Assembly (NCBI RefSeq): GCF_048128805.1 | Contig: NC_135998.1 | Coordinates: 28,541,492 to 28,605,491, forward strand | Direction: 5' to 3' | Source of the DNA: Centroberyx gerrardi | Taxonomy: Eukaryota; Chordata; Actinopteri; Beryciformes; Berycidae | DNA: 64,000 bases | Shown: positions 45,363-63,355 of the stretch, one piece after another | Numbering within the stretch: position 1 is the first letter of the stretch | Layout: every line of letters begins with the position of its first letter | Program-made: the position numbers and the translations under genes | The notes under the pieces: model-generated | What the model was told of the DNA's origin: nothing | The model's database searches: none | The model's input: the letters and a program-made list of their open reading frames with translations, nothing else

Positions 45363-47755
45363 TGATAATGGACACGTGACTGATATGGAAACACAAGATG
45401 CAAGTTACGAACACTTCAACTTAAGGCTGGAGACACACTGGAAGACCTGACTGACTCCTGAAACGTCACGTCAAAGTCAGAACTTCTAATCCAACGCGAT
45501 CCAACGTGAATCAATATGTATTAATTTATATGTACTGGAAAAAAACAATGAAAAAATCACAAAAAGAGAATTTGGATAAAGCTGTGTCAAAGTGACTTTT
45601 CAGTAGAGCTGGAGGAAAGTAAGCTTCATCAGAAACAAGGCACCAGTAAACATGAATGATGCAGTCTCCGTCTGGGCCAATCAGCAACCAGTATGTCTCC
45701 TGGTGCTGAAACACAGTGGTGAGATGCATCATGTTTCATCAGAATCCGCCCAGCAGTGTCTGAGATATCGTGCAACACATGGACAAACAAGTAAACAAAC
45801 GTTGTAGCACCCCTTTAGGCCAATCAGTGCACTTTTGAAAATGCCTGTACAGAGCAATGACATAATTCCCTGAAATGTCATCAAAATCCAATCAATGGCA
45901 TCTCGTTAATTGGCCCGATAATCCTCCTGCGTGTGCCCAGCCTCCGTGATTCAAACACAAACACGACTCACGTCAAGACAAGCCAAGGACAGGTCTGCCC
46001 TCTCCAAGTTGGCACCACTGAGATTGGCATGGGTAAGGTTGGCCGCTCTCAGGCTGGCCATCTTAAAGTTGATGTAGCGTAGATCCAGACGAGACAGATC
46101 TGCACCATTAAAATTCAGGCCCTGTTAGACCATAAAGAAGCATTACATTTAGATTTCTTCATGTTTTTGTAACAACGGCAACTATATGAAGGCATGCAGG
46201 TTAGCTGTGATGGTGTTTTACGTGTGTTTATGTCTGTGTACCTGGCAACGCAGCTCTGACTTTGTAGTTGTGGCCAACAGGAATCTAATGAACTCCTTCC
46301 GGGTCAGAGGAGAGTGGTCATCAGGGGGCTGAGATGACTGAAAAGAGATGTGGAGGTGAAAACACTGGCATTGCATAAACACCTAATTTTGCAACACGTG
46401 TGCCCCACACACACACACACACACACCTTTATGAGGGTCTCCAACTGATCAGCCAACTCTTCAATACCAAAGAAACGAGCCTCTTCCAGCACACCTAGAG
46501 AGGGGAAAGACTGAAGATTAGAAGGCACATGCATTCTTATAGGACTTGCATGTGGGTTTACACGTTTGTGAAGTGCGTGTGTGTTCGGTATACCCAGTGG
46601 GTTGATGCCTTCGTTGATGATGAGCTGTCCGTGCCTCAGATAGTTTAGAATGGGCTCAAAGTAGTCGGGGCTGCGGTCTATCAGATATGCCCCCTGTGAA
46701 TCCTGCTTGTTCCCCCAAACATCTAAATTACACACACAAAGATGAAAAAAATGGCATCAAAGAGAGAATGACCAGTGTTACAAAATAATGGGTCTAATGA
46801 GTGACATCACCTTTGTCTCTAAACATGTGGGCCAGCATGCTCTCTGGCTCCTTACTGACCAGCGTGCTCCTGGGAAGAAACACACACACACACACACCAT
46901 TTACATTGAAACCAAAGCACTTGGTTTAATTCATGGATTGATAACCATATTTACCTTGTGGTGGTGAAACAGCGTCCCCCGACGTTCAGTGTCAACCAAT
47001 CAGTGTGAATCTGACACTTTTCAGGACCTGTGAGGTCTTCCTGAGGGTCTACAGGCAAACACACAGACTATGTTTAACTCTTCAGCAGCTGGCTGGCACA
47101 TAATGAAGGAAACTGACTAAAACAACGAAGCTGGAAGATTGTGGACCGTGATTGGACATTGGGTTTATTCAGAATATGAAGTCTAATTTTGCCTGATCTG
47201 AGAAGAGCTAAAAAAGTTCCTTACCCTCAAAGGAATCTCCCTCTGATATGTACAGTACATCATCGTCCCTGCAGGCCAGTGAGATACACATTGTCCATGC
47301 ATAAAACATACTTGCAAATACAGCATAATAAACTGAACTGAAACAAAGAAGAAAATGATGTACTATAATTTGGTTTTGGTCTCACCTGATTAATGCTATG
47401 TCGTCTATGAGGCCGCCATTCCCATTGTAAACACTAGAGGCTCTTATTCCCAGTTTTGAACTGGCCACAGACAGTAAATCATCCAGAGAGCCATAGACGG
47501 CCACCACCTGTAATGATAAGAAAGACCAGTCCACCGCTCACAACATTACATCACCATATGCTTAACAAGCTAACTAGCATTTAGCTACTAGCCAAACTAG
47601 ACATTGTGAGGAGGCTAAAACCAAATGAGTGGAGGTTTATGGTGAAAGACTGAATAAGCTAGGAATGCACACATCTTATTTCGCAGTTTTTTTCTTTCAC
47701 AGCATACCTTTCCGTTTGAGGACGTTCCGTTGACAAAGAGTGTGACTCTTCTCAT
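44759..47755 (-). CDS. kctd9: BTB/POZ and pentapeptide-repeat protein KCTD9
   Basis: KCTD9 is a BTB adaptor reported to work with CUL3 ubiquitin ligases. Exons 5' to 3': 47755-47708, 47507-47386, 47268-47225, 47048-46955, 46869-46811, 46722-46594, 46494-46427, 46337-46242, 46121-45972, 45323-45218, 45105-44972, 44875-44759; total 389 codons with stop, against about 389 residues for mammalian KCTD9. The N-terminal KHA-like domain (about 1-70; MRRVTLFVNG, YNGNGGLIDDIALIR) is followed by the BTB domain (about 87-185; TLNVGGRCFTTTRSTL, YLIDRSPDYFEPILNYLRHG) and the pentapeptide-repeat helix from about residue 221 (GADLSRLDL, HANLSGANLERADL, ATLAGTDLENCDLSGCDL). The C-terminus EEMLTPLHMSQSVR matches KCTD9 closely. 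Fish have two kctd9 copies; which one this is cannot be told. One donor (46426) is the first GT of a (GT)n array. Confidence 0.97.
45560..45800. repeat. Probable LINE-tail-like repeat in a kctd9 intron
   Basis: Ends GTGTCTGAGATATCGTGCAA then GGACAAACAAGTAAACAAACG. The ending resembles that of the 51195-51380 repeat (ACAAACAAACAAACGGC). No ORF. Confidence 0.4.
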
Positions 47756-47897
47756 GGCAAGATTATGATAAACTGAATGGTGGTTTGACTTTTTCCCGAT
47801 TAAACAACATGCTTTGGCAACAAGCTACTCCCTTTCCTTTTCCTGAATCCCGAGTCCACTCCAAAATGTCCCAAGCGGAGCGTCACCGTGCAATTAG

Positions 47898-47933
47898 CCA
47901 ATCAGCGATTTAGACTGAAAGACAATAGCCAAT
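47898..47933 (-). promoter_or_regulatory. kctd9 promoter: two CCAAT boxes 31 bp apart
   Basis: CCAATCA at 47898-47904 and CCAATCG at 47929-47935 lie about 145-180 bases upstream of the kctd9 ATG (inverted relative to the gene), in a moderately GC-rich, TATA-less stretch. Paired CCAAT boxes about three helical turns apart are a usual NF-Y arrangement in housekeeping promoters. Confidence 0.55.
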
Positions 47934-48273
47934 CGGCGAGCAGGATAGGCGGGACATCACGTTGGAGTTACACCTCCTGTTTTTGGCCTGTTGTTAAATA
48001 GAAAGAAAGGGGGAAAATACTCCGAAGAGAATACAGACGTAAGAGCCTCTGAATTTAACAAGTCTTTCATACCTTGTGCTTTCTCTTTACACTGAGGTGA
48101 ATTGTATTGTTGAAGTATGTCAGTCCGTACTGTTAAAAAGTTCCACCACCAAGACACTTTCCTGCACATTTACTGCACTTTGCAAATGAGGTCTTTCTTA
48201 TTTTGACTGATTAATCTCTAAAGTTGCAATTGTGAGGAGTAATAAGAGATGGGACACGTGTTCGACAAAGAGC

Positions 48274-48279
48274 TTTATT
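48274..48279 (-). other. Candidate distal poly(A) signal of march5-like gene
   Basis: TTTATT on + is AATAAA on the march5 strand, about 2.35 kb after the stop. If used, the 3' UTR would include the mobile-element remnant at 49600-50106 and a (GT)n at about 49016-49047. Confidence 0.3.
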
Positions 48280-49011
48280 CAACAAATCATTCATTCATCA
48301 ATACATAAAATAAAATAAGAGCTCTGCACAACATACACACACTCACTTGATTGGATGGAAATTGTGCAATTAAAGTCAGAGCATTTTCAAGTGGCAAAAG
48401 CAGAGAGGACACAATTTTCAAACAAATACCTTAGCAGTAGCTGTGTGCCACATGAAGAAATGCTACAAGTGAAAAAAAGTCACTCTGTGCAATAAAACCG
48501 CTGTCAAAAATGTCAAAAATTGCTTTGACTAGTTTAAGTCTCTTGTTAGTTTGGGGAGCTGGGGCAGCATTTCAGAAACTACTGGCTATATCCCTGCCCA
48601 AACAGGCTTAACCAGCATCCTGTACTCACTGCTGTAAGTATTCATTTCTGTGATCAATCAGCAGATCAGGTCTAAACTCTATGGAAGACAAATAACATGT
48701 AGGCAGCATTTTGTTATGATGAATAGTAGAACAACTGATATGCTGTCATCATCCCAGAACAGGATGCAAAGTTTGTTTGTTTTTTCCAAGGCAGTGTTTT
48801 TCCTGCATAAAGATCTTTTCGAAGAGACTTTCCCAAGTTCTATTTATGGTTGCTGTACAGTACTCCGACCAGCAGGGCAGCGCTCAGTACCGCTGTTGTA
48901 CCCACTCTCGCAGACTTATTTGCCAAATATTGTTCTTACTCCAAGAGGAAATAATAGTTATCAACTAACTGGTAGGCAAGCCAGGTCTGTTAGCTAAAAA
49001 CCTGTACAGAG

Positions 49012-49052
<41 letters not shown>

Positions 49053-49599
49053 CAGACCCAGTTCTGGTGAGCCAACAGCTTCTAGGCTGAGGCCTTAATT
49101 ATTAGCCTGTAATTTGTATGCAGTGTTCCAACACCGACGCCTCATTCACAATTGACTTTTGCGTTACAATTTTGAAGAACGACAACACAACCACCTTGGG
49201 GGCGACTTTGCATTGGAGATAACATACGTACAATGTGAGAGATTCAATTGTGAACGAGGCGCAAATATGAACAACCAAATATTTAAGATACAGTATATGT
49301 ATTTAAGATATACAGACCTACTTCAATGCTGCTTTACTCTCCAAATTTCATATTGCTTAATTATTATAAAACAATTGAAATAGAGGAAAACCCCAATCAC
49401 ACCACTTAAAATTCACTTGCTAGCATAATCATACAGTTAATCAGCAAAAACTGTCAAATCAATGGCATACAGTCAAAATTAAGATATTGTTTAATGCATT
49501 TAATTGAATGTTTATTTTTTGTATATTTTTCCAACCGCCTGTTAACTATATTCCTATTGTAGTCTAAGTATGATCAAGCCACTTCAGCACTGAAAGCTA

Positions 49600-50106
49600 T
49601 TTGGGGTCAATCGGTGGCCCCAAAAAACAAGGGTCCAAGCTCATGGTATAGAGGGTTGACGGATAAAGTTCTCTGGCCCGCACAAGCGGCACCAAAACCC
49701 TTTTCTGAGCCAAGAAAAACCCTGGAAGGTCAATACACTTAGACCCTAACCAAGTGTTAAAATGTCTGGCAGCAGCAGTTCAGAGGAAAACAGTTAGGGA
49801 CCGATGAGAGAAAACTCTATGCATCAAATTGGCTTTTTACTTGAAAGAAAACAGACCAAGAATTTAAAGCCTGACCAAGGAATTATTATTGAGTGGGCAA
49901 AAGTTAGGGCACCAGAAAGAGTCAGCACCAGTCTAAGACCTGATCTATTGTGGTCCTACACTCAGCGGACAGTTTACTATGTAGAGCTCACTCTGTTATG
50001 GGAAACTGCATTAGATGAGGCGTATGAAAAGAAGAAGCTAAGTAATTTAACAGTGAGTCTTAACAGTGAGTATGCAGGGTGCGACGAGGATTGCCTGATG
50101 GCCTGA
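49600..50106 (+). mobile_element. Remnant of a mobile-element ORF with a nuclease-like motif
   Basis: The open frame 49804-50106 contains STSLRPDLLW, then VYYVELTLLWETALDEAYEK. I recognise the pattern RPD-x2-W ... V-x-VELT-x2-WE-x2-(L/V)-x-EAYE-x-K as a segment found repeatedly in fish retroelement-associated ORFs; the D ... E-x-T spacing is suggestive of a PD-(D/E)XK-type fold. Upstream, 49740-49800 continues in a related frame (LKCLAAAVQ-like) with stops. No flanking element ends were found. It is antisense to march5 and lies in its probable 3' UTR. Confidence 0.5.
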
Positions 50107-50632
50107 AGCTGATTGGTCAGTCACTTCTTTCTTAGCCTGTTATATTTGCCTCTCTGCTCTGCAACTGGCCCATTCTCCTCTCTGCTGGGCTTCTTCTGAC
50201 CAATCAGACTGGACCAAAGCTCAGGGTTAGTCAGAGACCTGGCAACCCAGAGAGCTGTGTGGCTACTTAGAATTACAAAGTAAACGTAAAAGGCTGTTTC
50301 TTTCATTGTGGAAGAAACAGTTTCCTTGGGTTGAAAATGATGAACCAATCCCATACTGTCTATCAGTGATTTCCAACCAGGGCAGATGAAGCTAGCTCAT
50401 TTTCATCACTGACATACCCACTCTTACCCACAACTTTCTCCTCATTGTCTAATAATGACAATTGTCTACATAAGCACTCACCTTAGTTTAATAGCTCAAT
50501 GTTAAATTATACTGCCTATGTGCTCTGTATCCTGTGTTTATGGGGGGGGGGGGAAATCTTTTGCACCCTCACCTCTGGTTCCCCTCATGCCCCACTCTTT
50601 TCCCTGCCTGGCCTCTCTCCAAGTTTGGGTAA

Positions 50633-52266
50633 TTATTCATTCCCACTGTCTTCTGTGTCCTCTTCTCCTCCCTCAATTTGTCCATCTCTTTCTCTCTCCC
50701 TGTCTCTTTCCGGATAGTTGAGGATGTGCCGGTTAGCCTGAATGAAGTACTGCTGCTGTTTGAAATACACCTTCAAAACGCCCTTGATCACCACAAATGC
50801 GATGCCACCCTGTAGAGAAAGAGGAGAGTGGGGTCAGTTGCACAAATTTGAATAGCATACCTGCGCTAGGGCTGGGCGATATATCGTATAATATTGATAT
50901 TGTGATATAAGACTAGATATCGTCTGTGAAATTGTGAAATAACTTAAATGTTACTTCTTCCTGGTCTTAAAGGCTGCGTTACAGTAAAGTGATACAATTT
51001 TCTGAACTTATTAGCCTGTTCTGGCTGAATAAAATGATTTAAAAAATTAGATTTTGTCAATATCGCCCAGCCCTAACCTACACACAGGAGTAAGTAATAT
51101 TACACAGCATACGCAATATAAAACAATGTTGTAAGCAGCCTAATAATGTGTTAATCCGACTAATTTATTTTTATTCCAAACTAGAAGGGCACTTGGAGAG
51201 CGCAGACCTCCGCCAAGGTTCGTGCTATTATTGCTTGTTCGTGAGTCGGATCCGGATCCGCTCCAAAATTTAATGGGTTCTTCCTTGGCCCATGCTACAC
51301 CCTTCCACAAAGTTTTATGAAAATCGGGCCAACAAACAAACAAACGGCACCGAAAACATAACCTCCTTGGTGGAGGTAATGAACCGACCTTAGAGAATCA
51401 GTTAAATTTAACTAGTTTCCTAACTAGCCCCATTAAAACTTCCATCTGATTATGATTTCCCTGTGCACATAAATCATTCATTTAATACAACAACTGCGTC
51501 TCAGTCAGGCTGGGATGGATAATCAGGATGTAGCCTGTTAAGTGAGAATACTGCTATAATTCAGTGACTCAGCCAGCATGTCACCACAGTCAGAAATGCA
51601 CAAAGCATATTCACCAGTATAGTGCGCTGTAGACTAGATGACACCCGCCGAAACAGCAGTCTTCCCACCAGACTAGCAATGGAGGGGAAGATGAGGGCTC
51701 CGCAGAGAGTCCGGGACACAGAGAGGTGATCCCCCGCACCGGGGCCCTCAGCGGGCAAACGAGGCTGAGAGCGAACTGTACCTGGGGTGCAACAGGTAGC
51801 TGGGTTAGACTCATGTATCAGTTTGACAATATAATGACCTTTTCACATAATGTTGTACACCTCTGATATGATGGATAGAAGGCATTTTGTTTGATTACAT
51901 ATTTATTATTATTAATCAATACTACACTTGTTCTCGATGGGAATTCCTTAAGCTGAATTAAATTTTTACTGTACTCCTCATTAGTATGGACAATGAAGAT
52001 GATGATTATTATGAATTATTATATTATTATTATTAGGTCTTTTCCAACCTGCCAAGAATAATTTTTTTGACATGAAAAGGGTCAAATCCAAAGATAATGA
52101 ATATCATCAAAAAATATCAGCTATCAGCACTTTGAATTTAAAAATAGCGGTAACAATTTTTAAAAACTCATATCAGTTGAACCTTAATAGAAAGGTTATT
52201 CAGGTTAATCTATTCCATTGTTTTCGCCCAGCATTTTTCTTGGCAGGGTGGAAATATAGTATATTG

Positions 52267-52313
<47 letters not shown>

Positions 52314-53191
52314 TGTAGGGGACAATGTTTAGTGTGTGTGTGTATACCTAGCCCCGGTAGCTGTCGTTTGTAGGAGTGTCTCTGCCACAGCCTCACTATA
52401 TAGTCCTCCCAGCGGATCATCTTGCCCAGGACCAACACCACAGGGATGGTGGGCAGACCCATCAACAGGAACAGAGGATCGGCTCGCTCCATCACATACA
52501 GCCCCTTCTTATGACCCACAACCTGGATATGATACGAAAATATAAATATGTTACGGTCCTAGAGATTGTAACATGCTCTATTTTTAGTTTCTTTGTGCAG
52601 TGTGTTGTCACTTGTACCTGCATGACAGTCACCGCTCCGTATGTGACGGCTGACCAGTATACAGTCCCAACCACTACCCCGACTGCAGCAAATGGACTGG
52701 CCCGGGACAGCGCCCTGTCTACCTGTTGAAGGAAATATACCACCGGACCTGAGGAAGGACAATAAGTAGAAAGTGACTAAACACTTAGTCCTCTGTACTG
52801 CACTTTGAAGAAACTACTGGACTGGAAATATCAATATCAAGAAATACACAGACAGTCATGAGTGTGTCAAATCTGCCTGTACATCACAATATTAAGAGAT
52901 AAGTAAATCATTTATTTGTTTCTTTTGAGACAAATGCAATAGCTTCAGTGGTTTTAGTCTGCATCTTGTGGGTTTCACTTACCCATCTTGGGGAAGACAA
53001 TACGGTATTCAGTGCCGCACTGTGGACAACTGACTGTTCCTCCACTGTTTCCCTTTTGCTTCTCGTCGAGCCACCGCTGTAGACAGGACTGGTGGATCCA
53101 TTTAGTACAGCCTTTACACCTGCAGGGGCTCACCCACTCGGCAACACGGTCCTCTCTCTCAGTGGCAAAGCACACCCAACAGTGTCTGGGC

Positions 53192-53253
<62 letters not shown>

Positions 53254-53401
53254 TATACTTCCTTGTCTTTACAACACACCCTGTGATTACTAAGCATGTC
53301 ATTCAAGTTATATAGAAGCATGAAATGTGGTGCAATCAATGCACTGCCAGCTCAGAGGGGAAACGGTCTTACTTCTCAGGCAGCTCCTCTGCACAGGCCA
53401 T
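50633..53401 (-). CDS. march5l: MARCH5-like mitochondrial outer-membrane E3 ubiquitin ligase
   Basis: RING-CH ubiquitin ligase that, in the known family member, sits in the mitochondrial outer membrane and controls fission/fusion factors. Exons 5' to 3': 53401-53373, 53185-52983, 52748-52618, 52522-52348, 51781-51615, 50809-50633; total 294 codons with stop (human MARCH5 278). The N-terminus is short (MACAEELPEK) then the RING-CH domain (about 10-78): CWVC, CRCKGCTKWIHQ-C, CPQC. Four hydrophobic segments follow (PFAAVGVVVGTVYW, PLFLLMGLPTIPVVLVLG, CGALIFPSIASLVG, GGIAFVVIKGVLKVYF), with YGAVTVMQVVGHK and FKQQQYF conserved. Odd: an extra Cys in the RING (CKGCTKW where MARCH5 has RGSTKW) and an acidic/arginine-rich C-tail after ILNYPE. 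The choice of march5l over march5 is from sequence differences and is uncertain. Confidence 0.94.
50867..51076. repeat. TIR element (about 210 bp) in the last march5 intron
   Basis: Left TAGGGCTGGGCGATATATCG is mirrored at the right by AATATCGCCCAGCCCTAA. This end sequence is frequent in fish non-autonomous DNA elements. No ORF. Confidence 0.85.
51195..51380. repeat. Interspersed repeat resembling a LINE 3' end
   Basis: Contains GAGTCGGATCCGGATCCGCT and ends ACCTCCTTGGTGGAGGTAAT after (CAAA)n-like text. I recognise this as a dispersed fish repeat, probably a LINE 3' region; classification is from memory. Confidence 0.55.
53190..53250. repeat. (CA)n microsatellite abutting a march5 acceptor
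   Basis: About 29 CA units; on the gene strand a (GT)n run ends in TTGCCCAG, the acceptor of the RING-CH exon. Such a site has almost no polypyrimidine tract. Confidence 0.95.
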
Positions 53402-53888
53402 GGTGCTGAATAGGCTCTGCTCCCTGGGTTGTTATCATGGGCCAAACGGGCTGCAGCCAAGACCTATAAACACTCACAGACTGATTCATGCCCACAAACA
53501 TGAACACCCCCCAACACCCCCCAACACACACGCACACGCACACACACACACACATATACCTGCTATTGAAACTGAAACCTATGGCAAGCCTTCTTTCCCA
53601 ATAACTTCCAACTAAAGAGCAAGATAACATCGTTACCCACCTCAACTGTTTAATATTTCCCAATTAATAATCTCAGTTTGTCTGACAGCCGCACAAGCTC
53701 ATATCAAACTTAACTTGTCACCTGACAGATAGTTTTTACCTCTCATGCTAACAGCTAACGGAGGCTAGCTAACAAGTATTTTGAGATTCAAGAAAAGGAA
53801 ACAACTACGCTAACCAACGACACAGCTGACCTCGTCGACTCTCAGTTGAGTAAACGGCTCTGTTGTAATATACCAAAATGTGACCTAC

Positions 53889-53965
53889 CTGAATTATATT
53901 ATTAACCGTTTAAAAATAGCAAATTCTTCAGCAGTCGACCCCTACGTGTTGTGTTATGTTGGACA
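53889..53965 (-). other. Possible non-coding first exon of march5-like gene
   Basis: On the minus strand AATATAATTCAG is followed by GTAGGTC, an adequate donor at 53888. The coding exon is preceded by a possible acceptor (ATAACAACCCAG) about 20 bases before the ATG. The transcription start near 53960 is inferred. Confidence 0.4.
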
Positions 53966-54016
53966 GCACTCGTTTTTCTGGCAAGACCCGCCTACGCTAC
54001 AATTAGAAGCTGTGTG

Positions 54017-54021
54017 ATTGG
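54017..54021 (-). promoter_or_regulatory. CCAAT box upstream of march5-like gene
   Basis: ATTGG on + is CCAAT on the gene strand, about 55 bases upstream of the inferred transcription start, in the sequence CCGCTGACCAATCACAC. Confidence 0.4.
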
Positions 54022-54059
54022 TCAGCGGTGAAGGCTCAGGATGGTGCTCTGCTGCTGCA

Positions 54060-55616
54060 TTCACAGTCCTATGGGAAAGATGGGACACAAGAGGTTCCCG
54101 CTTCAAAATACTATTTAGGAACTCGGGGGTCCCGTCCCAGTTGGTTCCCTACCCGTTACCACTTCACCGCAAAGTGTCACTCCAAATGAACAAATCAAAA
54201 GAAACCAGGGTCCTTTGCCAAACCTTGAGTTCGCAAGTATTTAACAGAGGGAGCTGTTATGAACACTATTCACCAGTACTGTTTACCCTGTGAATGCTGA
54301 CGTTAACATTATTTTCAAGTACGAAGTTCAAATTTACTGTCATTTGCATATAACATGAATGTCTTTTTTTGTTTTTGTTTTGTTTTTAAGCTGGGAGCAA
54401 TTTTGCATGTTGGCAGCCCCAGTTAGCAGCATTCTCTATTTATGTACAGAAAATAAAAAAAAGAAATTACAGCAACTGATAATGAATTCGATGTTTTTAA
54501 CAATCTTTTCTTAAAAAAAAAATGTGGCTTATTGTTTCAGCAAGGATTCATAAAAATATTTAATTTCAATTAAGAACATTTTGATATTGGGTGTGTTCTA
54601 CATTTACACACTAATGATTCCAATAATTCCGAAAATCAGTGAAGCCAGCATTAGGCTCTTCACCGCAATGTGTGTATGTAATTAGTGATTTCAATTCAAG
54701 ATTCCCAAAAGGTATCTGCAAAAGGTGTGGAAAACTCTCTGGCAAATTCCGGTCAGGATCTGGCAACAGGATGTACCAGAAGGGTTGCCATGGCAACTCT
54801 ACTGATAAAAAAAGGGTGACTATACCCCAGTGGCATAACCACTGTCACCCCTCTAAATAGCACAAAGGAAAGTTACATGAGATTTTTTGTATTGGCAAAT
54901 GATCAGATCATTTTGTTTGCAGACATCAACATTGGGAGGCAAAAAGGCCTGAACAATTGTGATGACGTATATTCTTCTTCTGTTTCATATCAAACAGACT
55001 GGGTCCTATGGAGTGCCTCCTCTTTTTGCATTCTTTATATGGAATGGAGATAAAGTAACATTGGTTCAGTACGTCTGTAAATCAGGAAGCCCTCCATGAT
55101 GAGGATGTGAGACAGCTGAATAGAGAAAGGCTAGTCTGTCAGTGGACTCAGCCTCTACTCATTTGAAGCAGTGGTATAAAAAAGGATGGTAAACTATCTG
55201 CTGTTACAGTTACTTCCATAATCTCTATGGCGTGCTGTCAGTGCTAAGGAGAACTGTCAGTTGCTGGCTCATTGCACCAAGGTTTACCAAGAAGCACTTG
55301 AAGCATTCACTTGTGCCACCTGCCCTCTGGCTCTAATACCTCCTCCCACTCCAGCATCAGCAACAGCAGCAGCTTTAGCCAGCTGGGAGGTTACTGAGAT
55401 CATTTGTGTAATTTAATTATCTAGCTCTAATCCAGGTCTCTCTCAATGTACCTCTCTGTGTAATTTCCAAGAACAGCTGGAGAAGACCACATGAACAGCT
55501 CATATTCAGTATGCTATTATTTTTTTGCTGCTGCAACAACAGTTTCCCCAAGACGATCATTAAAGTTTCATCTCATCTTGCCTTAATTTTTAAAACCCCT
55601 ATGACAGCTTATGTGT

Positions 55617-55667
<51 letters not shown>

Positions 55668-55870
55668 TATTCTTCAATAGCCTCTTTTAGGTAATATTGA
55701 ATACGGTACATAACATTAGTTTATCTTTATCACAGCTCTGTTGTCTGAATTCGTTTGCTCACACTGCTGACACTGAAGCGCTAAAAACCAGAGACAGTTG
55801 TAAAATACAAGAAATAACATGTTGGTGGTTGGTATACACAGGATTTGACAGTAAGCACATGGGTTCCTAT
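54060..55870. other. Intergenic stretch between divergent march5-like and actr1
   Basis: No gene is supported. It holds a (GT)n array at about 55611-55664 and otherwise AT-rich single-copy-looking sequence. The two genes point away from each other with about 2.8 kb between their start codons. Confidence 0.5.
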
Positions 55871-55879
55871 TCCGGACAC

Positions 55880-56026
55880 TGTGATTGGTTGTTTCCTTCT
55901 GTCAGTGACCGTGACTGGTCGGTTTCCCTGCCAGTCACGTAGATTGGCAGTCCCTCCCGTCAGACACTAAGGTCGGTTGAGTCTCCTGTGGGTTAACGTG
56001 ATTGGTTGGTTCTCCTGCCAGTCAAA
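55880..56026 (+). promoter_or_regulatory. Five ~29-bp imperfect repeats with inverted CCAAT, upstream of actr1
   Basis: Units start at about 55880, 55911, 55940, 55971 and 55998, each of the form GTGATTGGTTG-N-TTCCT-N-GCCAGTCA. Units 1, 3 and 5 keep ATTGG; units 2 and 4 have ACTGG or GTCGG. The array ends about 180 bases before the actr1 ATG and adjoins a GC-rich 5' UTR/promoter (GACGCCGCGGTGATGAGG). Confidence 0.7.
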
Positions 56027-56202
56027 GCGACGCCGCGGTGATGAGGTTGTTGTGGTACAGGCTGTCCAGCCCACAGCGCTAAGGAGCGGCGACGAGACGG
56101 CCGAGGAGTGACAGGGCGATATCTTTTACATGATTAAAACACTAAACGGGGGAGAATACGTACACCGATTGATAGAAACCTATCTTAAGTAGCAAGTCCG
56201 TC

Positions 56203-63355
<7,153 letters not shown>

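Noticed and set aside
48263-48400. Separate gene 3' end downstream of march5
   Set aside because: The AATAAA on the minus strand could mark an independent transcript, but no coding exon lies between it and march5, so it is kept only as a candidate distal poly(A) signal.
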